Position numbers and translations under genes: made by a program
In this document: positions 15,131-23,963 of the stretch, one piece after another
How the letters are laid out: every line of letters begins with the position of its first letter
Position numbering within the stretch: the first letter of the stretch is position 1
The notes under the pieces: model-generated
Database searches by the model: none
Told to the model about the DNA's origin: nothing
The model's input: only the letters and a program-made list of their open reading frames with translations
NCBI GenBank assembly: GCA_964624145.1
Contig: CAZUXT010000004.1
Location: 103,952 to 167,951 of the forward strand
Length of the DNA: 64,000 nucleotides
Origin: WJMT01 sp964624145
GTDB lineage: Bacteria > Acidobacteriota > Aminicenantia > Aminicenantales > Aminicenantaceae
Reading direction: 5' to 3'

Positions 15131-16276
15131 ATGATCATGCGAACAAGTAAGGACATTGTATTGATCACTACCATACTGATACTGCTGAGTCCGTCATCGC
15201 TCTGGGAGGCGGAACTATCGGTATTGAATCTACCGATTATCAAGAAGGAGGTTCGGACCGGATTTTCGAACGGGGGCTGGGCGTATGACCGTTACTCGGA
15301 GCTGGAGCGGCTGAACGCCCACACGAGTATTACGGTAGCGAACCTGAAGGGTCCGGGCGTAATTACCCACTTTCATACGACGCGGCAGCACAATCCTGAG
15401 ATTACCACACGCGGGGTCGTACTGTTGATCTATTTCGACGGAGAGAAGGAACCGGCGGTGCAGTGTCCGCTGGGGGATTTTTTCGGGGATGGGTGCAACG
15501 GCAAGAGTATGGACTTCACCACACCGCTAATCGAATGCGCGCCAGGCAGCTACAACGTCTATATCCCGATGCCTTTTAAAACGTCGGCGAAAGTCATACT
15601 GCGTAATGATACGGATATAAATCTGAGTAATTACAGCTATGTGGAATGGGAACCGCTGGACAAGTGGAATCCGGACCTGGGTTATTTCCACGCGACGTAT
15701 CAACGGAAGGTATTCCAGCTTACGGCTGAATCTCACGAGACGTTTTTTCACGTGCGGGGCGCCGGTCACATCCTCGGTCGTCAGTTCAGCGTCGTGACGG
15801 ACGAGCCGTATTTCAAACAATACAACTTCGTCATGGAAGGCAACAACGAGGTGGATATCGACGGCCAAGAGCGACAACTTGATTATCTGGGTTCGGAGGA
15901 CTCCTTTACGTTTAGTTGGGGATTTCAGCGGAGCTTCGCCGGCTATCGGGCGGGCATACCCTTCGTCCAAGTCGGCGATACTAATTATCTGTCCATATAC
16001 CGTTTCCACGATTATATGCCGATCCGCTTCAGCAAGGAGTTGAGGTGGTCGATCAACTGGGAATATGAATTTGGCGGTAAAGGGAACCCGAAGCACATTC
16101 AAAAATTGCAAGAGCTCAAACAAGCCGACGGGGGCTGGGTGGATTACGCTACTGTCTTTTACTGGTACCAGAACCATCCGGCGGGTTTTACCCATAAACC
16201 GCTGGCGCCTGTCTCAGAACGCATCAAGGATTTGCAAAAATCTTCGCGAAATCAAAGGGAGCAAAACCTGCGATAG
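15131..16276 (+). CDS. GH172-family (DUF2961) exported glycoside hydrolase
   Basis: A 381-residue protein with a signal peptide (about 1-28). Family segments are GPGVITHFHTTR near 74-85, CPLGDFFGDGCNG near 112-124, and the pair MEGNNEVDIDG ... LGSEDSF holding Glu236 and Glu256. In GH172 enzymes a Glu pair about 21 residues apart acts as acid/base and nucleophile on fructose- or arabinose-type furanosides. Here the spacing is 20 and the second motif is GSEDSF instead of GTGSEDY, so specificity may differ. It has its own promoter (15064) and a GGAG ribosome site. Base use is visibly more GC-rich than its neighbours, a hint of transfer. Confidence 0.8.
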   Translation: MIMRTSKDIVLITTILILLSPSSLWEAELSVLNLPIIKKEVRTGFSNGGWAYDRYSELERLNAHTSITVANLKGPGVITHFHTTRQHNPEITTRGVVLLIYFDGEKEPAVQCPLGDFFGDGCNGKSMDFTTPLIECAPGSYNVYIPMPFKTSAKVILRNDTDINLSNYSYVEWEPLDKWNPDLGYFHATYQRKVFQLTAESHETFFHVRGAGHILGRQFSVVTDEPYFKQYNFVMEGNNEVDIDGQERQLDYLGSEDSFTFSWGFQRSFAGYRAGIPFVQVGDTNYLSIYRFHDYMPIRFSKELRWSINWEYEFGGKGNPKHIQKLQELKQADGGWVDYATVFYWYQNHPAGFTHKPLAPVSERIKDLQKSSRNQREQNLR

Positions 16277-16643
16277 ATAATACTAAATAATTAGAAATGA
16301 AGTTGTGCGTTGTGAGATAACGAAATCAAATCTTTGTGTTTATTGCTTACCGCACGTGTTTTTTGAATGGTCCAGTTTTTGGGTGAGGATCAACAGTACA
16401 ATAAAAGTATATCAAATTTCCTATAATTAGGATTGGCTAGATAAAGCTCAAATTGAGATACTAATTTTTCATTTCGCATTAATGAAGCAATTCTTGTCCT
16501 TGCACTTCCTGAACACCCTTCCATAAATGGAAACCCCGCCGAAAACAAGACGCCCCAAGAGCCAAGCATATCTTCTAGGTCTATCTTGAAACCACACCTG
16601 CCCCCACCTCTTCAGCCTCAGCTCTTTTTGAGTCCGAGATCAC
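16277..16643. other. intergenic stretch with a short third copy of the dispersed repeat
   Basis: No convincing gene on either strand. Bases 16600-16626 (GCCCCCACCTCTTCAGCCTC and the following AGCTCT) match the right-hand core of the repeats at 4861 and 14943. The rest is AT-rich and unremarkable. The GH172 gene and the PilZ gene converge here, so terminators are expected, but none with a clear stem and T-run was seen. Confidence 0.5.
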
Positions 16644-17012
16644 CTATCCCTCAGGATCGACATTTCCCTTATCATTTTCAAGCACAGTTTTGAGCTGTCT
16701 GCTCGCTTCAGGAGAGAGGGTAAGGAATTCGAGGCCTATCTCAAAAACCGCAGCAGAACCTGGCGGTAGTACTTTTGTCCACACAACCCGGACATCGGCT
16801 GTAATGGAATTCCCTCCAGGAAGAAAGAGTTCGATTTCCAGCTTTTTTCCTTTTTTTATATATCTATTGCTGTAAATTCGCACTCCTCCATTACCGACAT
16901 CTTTAGTAGGAAGAGGGTCTTCATCCATTTTAGTAGGCCGAAAGAGGACAGGAACCTTTAATCTCGGAAAACGTCGCCTTTCGACTTCACCGGGGGATAT
17001 TTTTTTTGTCAA
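16644..17012 (-). CDS. PilZ-domain protein
   Basis: A 122-residue single-domain PilZ protein, predicted to bind cyclic di-GMP. The RxxxR motif is in ERRRFPRLKV (about 11-20). The second motif is DVGNGGVRI (about 38-46), a variant of D/N-x-S-x-x-G with Gly in place of Ser, so binding could be weakened. It is monocistronic; no partner gene suggests its output. Confidence 0.8.
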   Translation of the reverse strand: MTKKISPGEVERRRFPRLKVPVLFRPTKMDEDPLPTKDVGNGGVRIYSNRYIKKGKKLEIELFLPGGNSITADVRVVWTKVLPPGSAAVFEIGLEFLTLSPEASRQLKTVLENDKGNVDPEG

Positions 17013-17072
17013 GGGTTTTCTCCTTTGAATCGAAATTTAACCAATTCTAATTAATAAAGCCTACGACATTTT

Positions 17073-18401
17073 TTAACCTTTCTTGACATGAATAGGAATG
17101 GAAAGAGGTTTGTTTCCTGTTTGTGAAAACCAAGTCACTCCTTCACACACCAGATCAACAGCTAGGATGTAGCGTCCTGATGAATCCGGTGGTTCTATGG
17201 AAACAGAAACAGTGGTTTTCTCTCCTGAATGGATATCTTTGGTGAAAGCGGTTCTTATTCCATCATGAATCAGTGTTTTCCCGGAACAGTCCTGCCAGTG
17301 GTAGCTTATGAAAACCGGGCGTTTGGTATCCCTGGAAGACCAGTTTAGAAATCCAGTATTTTGAAGCGTGACCTGAAGCTGAAAGAGCTTGGAGGCTGAA
17401 ACAGCTTTTCCAACTTCAGAGTGTGTGATGTATGTGACTTGATAGGGAGCCTGAATCTTCGGAGGACTGAATCCTTTGGTTTCCGGCTTGGAAGAAGGTT
17501 TGCGAAGCCTGTGTTTGGTTCCTTTTTGAGCGCATATCACCCAATGTTTAGCCCAGAAATCAAGGTTGTTTTGATAAAGATAATCATCCATATCCCGGTA
17601 GATTTGATAAGCCCACTCCCCAAACAGCTCGCGGAGAGGTCCCTTGTCACCGGAACCCAGCGGATACTCATCCAATCCTGAGACAGTCCCGCGCAGTTTT
17701 AAACCATACCCTTTGAAAATATGCTTGAAATCCTGAAGAGAATAGCGGTTCTCAACCGCAGCCCCTTTCAAATTCCTGGGTGAATGAGTATCAACAGGGA
17801 GTTCATTTTCATCCATAACAAAGGCAAGTCTCTTCTGGATCTTATCCAGTTCAAGAATCATCCAATCCAGATCCAGAGTCTTATCCCAACTTCCTTTCCA
17901 GTCTCCTTTGGGTTCAATCAATAAAAACAGGCTGGTGAATTTCTCCATTCTTCTTATGAAACTCTTTGGCTTTTCCAAATGATGAAAAGCATCAAACATC
18001 ATGACCGCATCCACCGGTTTGAGCGGAACATACATCTCCGCCTTGGCTACCTGAAAAGAAATATTATCCAAGCTGAGAAAACCAGCATGCTTTTTGGCTT
18101 TATCAATGCCCTCGGAACTGTGGTCCACCCCAAAAAAAGAAATATGCGGAAGTCGACGGGCTAGTTCACAGGTGATCTCGCCGGTCCCACACCCCATATC
18201 AAGAACTCTTTGAGAATCCTGAATATACGGAGATACGAGATCTGCAAACCGCCTGATGGTGATGTAGCCTGTGTAACTGGAACGAAAAGGCTGTTCAACT
18301 GAGGACTCAAAAGCAATATCATGATATTCGCGGTCTTTCTCCGCTGACCAGTTCTTCAATAAAAAGCGGAGTTTGTGGAGTCCTTTTCGCCACCAAAACA
18401 T
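17073..18401 (-). CDS. class I SAM methyltransferase with C-terminal Ig-like domain
   Basis: A 442-residue two-domain protein. The Rossmann methyltransferase occupies about 40-300, with motif I VLDMGCGTGE near 65-75, DHSSEGIDKAKK and AVMMFDAFHH. Residues 330-440 form a beta-sandwich with the pattern LQVTLQNTGFLNW ... YHWQDCSGKTL ... GVTWFS. This occurs in polysaccharide-export or sugar-modifying proteins as a glycan-binding module. It probably methylates a surface-polysaccharide or related glycan substrate in the cytoplasm; this is inference, because no glycosyltransferase lies next to it. No signal peptide. It diverges from the S9 peptidase gene. Confidence 0.75.
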   Translation of the reverse strand: MFWWRKGLHKLRFLLKNWSAEKDREYHDIAFESSVEQPFRSSYTGYITIRRFADLVSPYIQDSQRVLDMGCGTGEITCELARRLPHISFFGVDHSSEGIDKAKKHAGFLSLDNISFQVAKAEMYVPLKPVDAVMMFDAFHHLEKPKSFIRRMEKFTSLFLLIEPKGDWKGSWDKTLDLDWMILELDKIQKRLAFVMDENELPVDTHSPRNLKGAAVENRYSLQDFKHIFKGYGLKLRGTVSGLDEYPLGSGDKGPLRELFGEWAYQIYRDMDDYLYQNNLDFWAKHWVICAQKGTKHRLRKPSSKPETKGFSPPKIQAPYQVTYITHSEVGKAVSASKLFQLQVTLQNTGFLNWSSRDTKRPVFISYHWQDCSGKTLIHDGIRTAFTKDIHSGEKTTVSVSIEPPDSSGRYILAVDLVCEGVTWFSQTGNKPLSIPIHVKKG

Positions 18402-18603
18402 GGTTCTTCCGGTTTTCTTTCTAATTTATCTCTTATCCTAATCACTTGCTTTGGAAAAATCAAAATGTTTTATAAGGCGATTCAATCCAAAAAAGCTCCT
18501 GCGCGGAGGAAATGAAATTTTTTTATGTTTTGTTGATTTATAACAAGTTTGATATTAATGTAATTAACGTGTTCTTATTCACGAAAAAAGGAGGCAAACT
18601 AAA

Positions 18604-20682
18604 ATGCGCAAGAACTTTTGTATCTTTCTCGTTTTAATATTTTTTCTCCCCGGCATACTGATTGGGGCCAAAGGTTCCTTTACCTTGGAACAAGTTTTGA
18701 GTTCTCCTTATCCCTGGGATTTGGTTTCAGCCAAAAAAGCCGACCGGATTGCCTGGGTGTTCAACTCCCAAGGGGCCAGAAATGTTTGGACCGCAGCAGC
18801 CCCTGATTTTAAACCCGTCAATCTGACTGGATTCTCCCGTGATGAAGTCTTCGAGATCCCGGAGGTCCGTATCACGAATGACGGCAAGACCATTGTCTTT
18901 GTAAAAGGAGGCCGCCCCAACAGCGAAGGATGGGTGACCAATTCTGACAGCGATCCAGCTGCAAGGGAACAAGCTGTCTGGGCGGTTCGAACCGATACTC
19001 AGTTCATGTGGAAGCTTGCTCTGGGAGGAGGTCCTGTTCTTTCTCCTGATGGACAATGGGCTTTGCTGGTCAAAGACGGACTGATCTATCGAGTGTCATT
19101 GTCCCCTCCCTCAGATCCCAGTGAAATGCCGGAACTTGAGTTGATGTTTAAAGCTGCCGGTTCCAACGGAGTTCCCCAATGGTCTCCTGACTGTACCAGG
19201 ATTGCTTTTGTCTCCAGACGGAATGACCACAGCTTTATCGGAATTTATGATATTACCAAACGAAGGATCACATGGATCGCTCCCTGTGTTGACATGGACA
19301 GCAATCCCAGCTGGTCTGCCGACGGTCAGAAAATTGCCTTTATCCGCAGACCAGGAATGCAGTATAACGGCTCTCCCCGCTTCCGATACAGAGGACCTGC
19401 TGACCTTGAGATCTGGGTTGCGGATGCGTACAAAGGAGCTGCCCGTAAAATATGGTCTTCCCCCAAAGAGGATCCTCTTTTTTATTCTTTCCGTAACTTT
19501 GAACTAACGGCCAATGACAGAATCCTTTTTACAGCGGAAAATGAAGAATGGAATCATGTGTACTCTCTTCCCATCTCAGGAGGAAAACCTGTAGACCTCA
19601 CACCCGGGGAAGGATTTGTGGAACATATGGGAGTCAGCAGTGACGGCAAAACTCTTTTTTTCAGCAGTAATCGAGCTGATATCCATGGACGACATATCTG
19701 GAAGGTTCCCACTTCGGGAGGAAAAGTAGTTCAATTAACCAAAAAAGATACCATCGGAACCTATCCCGCAGCTCTTGGGTCCGGAAATAAAGTCGCTTTT
19801 CTTTATGCTACAGCTTCGCACCCCACTTCCATTGCCATGGTCCCTTCCGGCGGTGGGAGAATCGATGTCATCGCACCGCAGGAGCTGCCGGCGGAATTCC
19901 CCATCGATGATTTGGTGATTCCTGAGCTTGTGATCGTCAAGTCCCCTGACGGATTGGATATTCCCTGTCAGCTGTTTCTTCCCAAAGGTGCGAAACCGGG
20001 AGATAACCGACCGGGTGTGGTTTATACCCATGGAGGCCCCATCCGCCAGATGCTCTTGGGCTGGCATTATATGGAGTTTTATTCAGAGGCATACGGAATC
20101 AACCAGTATTTTGCGAACAAAGGGTATGTGGTGCTATCTGTCAATTACCGCAGCGGAATAGGTTACGGCCGCTCATTCCGGGAAGCTGATAATACCGGCA
20201 TGCAGGGTGCTGCTGAATACCAAGATGTCCTGGCTGGAGCAAAGTTCCTTCAGGGCAGGCCCGAAGTCGACCCGAACAGAATCGGAAAATGGGGCCTTTC
20301 TTACGGAGGACTCTTAACAGCCATGGCCTTGGCCAGAAATTCAGAACTATTCAAAGTGGGCGTTGACATGGCTGGTGTGCATGATTGGTCACAACTGCGA
20401 GGCAGACTTGATGAAAAAATGCGCCAAACAGCGAGAGAATCTTCCCCAGTGGCAGATATTGAAACCTGGACTTCTCCAGTTCTTTTTATTCATGGTGATG
20501 ATGACCGCAACGTGCCATTCCAGCAGACTACTGATATCGTGCAAAAGTTAAGAGTTAAAGGAGATGTCCATATTGAACTCATGATCGCTCCTGACGAACC
20601 CCATGAATTCCTTCTGTATAAAAACAGGATGGAGGCGTACAACCGCACATTCGAATTCATCAATCGCTTTATTGGGAAATAA
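18604..20682 (+). CDS. exported S9-family prolyl oligopeptidase-like peptidase
   Basis: A 692-residue serine peptidase. A signal peptide (1-22, ending IGAKG) and a beta-propeller with WD40/TolB-like blades (about 30-430, for example GVPQWSPDCTRIAF) precede the alpha/beta-hydrolase domain (about 460-692). The triad is Ser566 in GLSYGG, Asp near 633 in HGDDDR and His667 in PDEPHEF. The propeller restricts entry to short peptides, so it probably trims oligopeptides in the periplasm. The ribosome site AAGGAGG is strong. It converges with the DUF5916 gene 31 bp downstream. Confidence 0.9.
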   Translation: MRKNFCIFLVLIFFLPGILIGAKGSFTLEQVLSSPYPWDLVSAKKADRIAWVFNSQGARNVWTAAAPDFKPVNLTGFSRDEVFEIPEVRITNDGKTIVFVKGGRPNSEGWVTNSDSDPAAREQAVWAVRTDTQFMWKLALGGGPVLSPDGQWALLVKDGLIYRVSLSPPSDPSEMPELELMFKAAGSNGVPQWSPDCTRIAFVSRRNDHSFIGIYDITKRRITWIAPCVDMDSNPSWSADGQKIAFIRRPGMQYNGSPRFRYRGPADLEIWVADAYKGAARKIWSSPKEDPLFYSFRNFELTANDRILFTAENEEWNHVYSLPISGGKPVDLTPGEGFVEHMGVSSDGKTLFFSSNRADIHGRHIWKVPTSGGKVVQLTKKDTIGTYPAALGSGNKVAFLYATASHPTSIAMVPSGGGRIDVIAPQELPAEFPIDDLVIPELVIVKSPDGLDIPCQLFLPKGAKPGDNRPGVVYTHGGPIRQMLLGWHYMEFYSEAYGINQYFANKGYVVLSVNYRSGIGYGRSFREADNTGMQGAAEYQDVLAGAKFLQGRPEVDPNRIGKWGLSYGGLLTAMALARNSELFKVGVDMAGVHDWSQLRGRLDEKMRQTARESSPVADIETWTSPVLFIHGDDDRNVPFQQTTDIVQKLRVKGDVHIELMIAPDEPHEFLLYKNRMEAYNRTFEFINRFIGK

Positions 20683-20713
20683 TGAAAATAATGGGGACGG
20701 ACCAAGAATCCTT

Positions 20714-22870
20714 CTAGAAGCGCCAGAGATAACTCACCTTGAAGAAAAATCCCCTTTTAGTTTCAAAAAAATGGTTGCTTTGGCGGTAATCCTGTCCGTC
20801 CCACTCCCATTTTTCAAACGCAGACCCATAACCGCCGTATATCACAGTCCCGGGAATGTAAGTGAAGGAAATCAATGTATCCAATGTCAACCTGTCCCTG
20901 AAGTCATTGTATTCCAGTATGGCTCTGAGGTAGAGGTATTTGTTTACCTGGAATGTATTCCGACTGCGGATGATGGCATAGCTGAATATTTTTTTCTTAT
21001 CCGAATCACGGAAAAAATCCACGTAGGAGAGGGTGAGAATAAAACTCAGTTTATCCAGAGGCTGGTATTGGACAGAGCCACCAAACCTGTTTCCATATCC
21101 CTGGTAAGGATTATCAGGATCATAATAGACAGCACCAACGCGCCGGAAATACATACTCCAAAATACTCGTTTTGTTATCTGTGATAAAGTCTGGAGCCCA
21201 ATCCCGCTGGTTCTGAAACTCTCACCTGCAAATACTTCGTTCGCCAATATGGCATCCACCCTGAACTGTGTGGATCTGGGCATCTGGAACCTGAGAGTAA
21301 AAAGATTGAATGTTTCGAACATGTTGTCTTCGGTATCATACAGATGAAAACTCCAGTAAAAAGGTTCAATCCTCTGGAAAAATTTGGATTCGGGATAGAA
21401 CCTGTACATCGCGAAGGCGGAAAAACGTCTTATGCCCGTACGGGTGATATGCCCGGTATCAACCTGGAAGTCTTTGGAAATGTCCTGATATCCCAGGTCG
21501 ATGATCACATTGCGCGTACCGTACTGGTAGTGCAATCCCAAAGCATGATCGCTCAAGCTCTCTGTGCTGCCGTTCTGTTGTGTGAAGGCTCCGAACAGGT
21601 GGAAATCAGCTATGGATGTCTGGGTGAGGCGAAATCTCCCGTCTGCACCAACGACACGGTTAAAACCCTGGCCGTATTCCTTCCCTGTGTAGAATCCCCC
21701 GATGTAAGAATCTTCTTTGAGCGCGAACTTGTACCTGGCTATCATGAAATCCGGGTGGACATCGATGGGATCGTCCGGCAAGTCATCCAGAGCATAAATG
21801 GTGGCCAGGCTGCTTTTCCGGCCCAGCTTCCCGGCTAATTTCAGCCCGAAGATGGGATTGATGATTGTCCGCGTGTGAACAACCATTGCCAAGGGCCCTT
21901 CCTCGACATTCCCGGCAAACTGGAAAATATCGTTTCCTTCGAGGAAAAAAGGCCGCTTTTCCTGATAGAACAGCTCGTACCTCAAATTGACATCGATTTG
22001 TCCGGCATCTGCTTCGACCTGGCTGAAATCCGGATTATAGGTGGCATCCAGGGTTAAGTCCGATGTCAGCCCGACCTTTCCTGTCAGGCTGAAATCCGTG
22101 TTTTTTTCATCCGTCTGCATCTTCCCCTGGGCTGTCGACTGCCGGGTGCTGTGGGTCAGGGCAGGGAGAATTTCAACCACACGTTTGTATTTCAAACCTG
22201 AGACAGATATCGGCTGTGATTGTTTGAGGGTGCTTCCCTTATCCGCATACATCGGAGGAAAGCTGAATTGTTCGGAGCTACGGATGATCTGCCTGAAAAA
22301 GGATACCCGCATGGTGATCGTCTCCTTCCCCGGGAATCGGATACTCTGAAGAGGAATGCGGCACTCTATGGCGTATCCTTCATCATCGATAGTCCCTTTG
22401 CTGTACCAGACCATATCAAAGCTGGAATCTCCCTCACCATCACTGTTGATCATGGCGTCACCCTGGATTCCCTCAGGATTCATAAAAAAACCGAATGCCT
22501 CCTGCATGGTGTTAAACGTATCCAACAGGATGAGTACGTAATCATCCTGGAACATGTTGTCTCGGCTGCTGACCGAAGTTTTTATCTTTTCCGGTTCGCT
22601 GTCGAAACAACGGAAGGCAAAATAAATGTTCTCTGAATCACAAGTCATGTATGCGATTGTTTTCTGACTGGGTTTCTTACCATAATCCGGTCTTATTGTC
22701 TTGAAGTTTTCAAACTTTACAGCTGTTTCCCAAGCCGCGTCATCTAAAAGTCCATCGATTACCGGAGAGGCATCTGTCGCAGTGATGGTTATAACCTCTG
22801 CCGCGTAAACATATGAAATCAAAAAAAAGGCTACAAAGAGGGCCGAAGAAAAAATGGTTTTTTTTGTCAT
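20714..22870 (-). CDS. DUF5916 outer-membrane protein with CBM9-like N-terminus
   Basis: A 718-residue protein. A signal peptide ends at VYAAE. Residues 28-225 match the family-9 carbohydrate-binding-like domain (SPVIDGLLDDAAWETA, YFAFRCFDSEP). The remainder is DUF5916: DLTLDATYNPDFSQVEADAGQIDVN and EKRPFFLEGNDIFQF, followed by many amphipathic strands and a C-terminal aromatic residue (YLWRF). This suggests an outer-membrane barrel. The role is unknown; members often neighbour secreted peptidases, as here. It stops 20 bp after the DUF4097 gene, so the two probably share a transcript. Confidence 0.85.
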   Translation of the reverse strand: MTKKTIFSSALFVAFFLISYVYAAEVITITATDASPVIDGLLDDAAWETAVKFENFKTIRPDYGKKPSQKTIAYMTCDSENIYFAFRCFDSEPEKIKTSVSSRDNMFQDDYVLILLDTFNTMQEAFGFFMNPEGIQGDAMINSDGEGDSSFDMVWYSKGTIDDEGYAIECRIPLQSIRFPGKETITMRVSFFRQIIRSSEQFSFPPMYADKGSTLKQSQPISVSGLKYKRVVEILPALTHSTRQSTAQGKMQTDEKNTDFSLTGKVGLTSDLTLDATYNPDFSQVEADAGQIDVNLRYELFYQEKRPFFLEGNDIFQFAGNVEEGPLAMVVHTRTIINPIFGLKLAGKLGRKSSLATIYALDDLPDDPIDVHPDFMIARYKFALKEDSYIGGFYTGKEYGQGFNRVVGADGRFRLTQTSIADFHLFGAFTQQNGSTESLSDHALGLHYQYGTRNVIIDLGYQDISKDFQVDTGHITRTGIRRFSAFAMYRFYPESKFFQRIEPFYWSFHLYDTEDNMFETFNLFTLRFQMPRSTQFRVDAILANEVFAGESFRTSGIGLQTLSQITKRVFWSMYFRRVGAVYYDPDNPYQGYGNRFGGSVQYQPLDKLSFILTLSYVDFFRDSDKKKIFSYAIIRSRNTFQVNKYLYLRAILEYNDFRDRLTLDTLISFTYIPGTVIYGGYGSAFEKWEWDGQDYRQSNHFFETKRGFFFKVSYLWRF

Positions 22871-22889
22871 CTCTTCTTAATCTCCTTGT

Positions 22890-23855
22890 TTACTTTTTCA
22901 ACTCGGCCGTTCCTGTTCCGGTACTTATGAAAATCTTCCGTTTCGATTTTCCTTTTGTGAAGGACTTCTTGTAATATTTGTCATCACCTTCCCAGTATTC
23001 TTCCTTATTGTCGAATTTGACCGGAGATATAATCTGTCCTTTCCGGGCATGGCAGGTGAACTCGAAATATCCGTCAAGGGATTTGCCCCCCATGTCGAGA
23101 GAGGCTGTATCGGTTGATGAGCTTAAAACCAGAACAATAAAATCTCCTTCAGGAAAAGCCACTTGGACGTCTTCTGTTCCTGAACTGAAAATTCCTTCCT
23201 GTTCAAGAGTCAAACCACAGGCATTGACATCACCTGTGCCGCTTCTAACTTCAAAATTCCCCTTGCAGTTCTTGACCTCCACTTTTCCAGCCCCTGAAGT
23301 CAATTCGAATTCTCCCTGTGACTCATCGGCATATACATTTCCCGTACCCGAGCTGACATCAAATTCTCCTTCTGAATGGCTTATATAAAGATTTCCTGTT
23401 CCTGTGCTGACATCAAATTCACCTCTGGCATTGCTGATCTCGATCTCACCCGTTCCTGTGCTCCCGTCTATCTCGATGTTCAACCCGTCGACATAAAGGT
23501 CTCCAGTCCCTGTGCTGAATCTGATTTTTGTCTCATCGGGAACAGCTACGGTCCACTTGGAGTATCCTCTGGGATTTTTTTCCTGGTATCCTTCCCGTAA
23601 ATAGAGATACATTGCTTTTTCATCGATTGTGGGCTCAAACCTGTCTTTTTTTTCGTAAGAATAAACCAGGTGAACATGAATACGGTCATCACTGCTTTTT
23701 TTGAGTTGAATGTCACCAAGAGACAGCTTGAACCGGATCTCTTCTTTCCTGTCAAAAGTTTTCTGGATCTCTTCCTCGGCACTGGCGGTGAGACCAAGGG
23801 ATGCCATTAAGCCGAAAAATACAGCCATCGTAATGAGTGCTTTTGTTTTCTTCAT
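22890..23855 (-). CDS. DUF4097-type secreted beta-solenoid protein
   Basis: A 321-residue exported protein (signal 1-26). Residues 114-221 hold six consecutive repeats of exactly 18 residues, each beginning S/T-S/T-G-T/A-G and usually ending G-x-F-x-V (for example STGTGNLYISHSEGEFDV). They form the rungs of a right-handed beta-solenoid; a related STGTG copy occurs at the C-terminus. The family is thought to act as adhesin or envelope-stress protein, without firm biochemistry. It lies upstream of the DUF5916 gene on the same strand (20-bp gap) and downstream of the propeller-AraC regulator (108-bp gap), which may control it. Confidence 0.8.
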   Translation of the reverse strand: MKKTKALITMAVFFGLMASLGLTASAEEEIQKTFDRKEEIRFKLSLGDIQLKKSSDDRIHVHLVYSYEKKDRFEPTIDEKAMYLYLREGYQEKNPRGYSKWTVAVPDETKIRFSTGTGDLYVDGLNIEIDGSTGTGEIEISNARGEFDVSTGTGNLYISHSEGEFDVSSGTGNVYADESQGEFELTSGAGKVEVKNCKGNFEVRSGTGDVNACGLTLEQEGIFSSGTEDVQVAFPEGDFIVLVLSSSTDTASLDMGGKSLDGYFEFTCHARKGQIISPVKFDNKEEYWEGDDKYYKKSFTKGKSKRKIFISTGTGTAELKK

Positions 23856-23963
23856 TTTCCTAACCTCCTGATTCTTTTATATGCAAGGATGCTTTTCCTT
23901 TCACATAAAAAAATATAAACAAATAAATCAGGCTTGTCGTCTGGAATTGAAATTCAGTACTTT

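Noticed and set aside
15527..16195. 222-codon minus-strand frame inside the GH172 gene
   Set aside because: Antisense shadow; no start signal or known domain.
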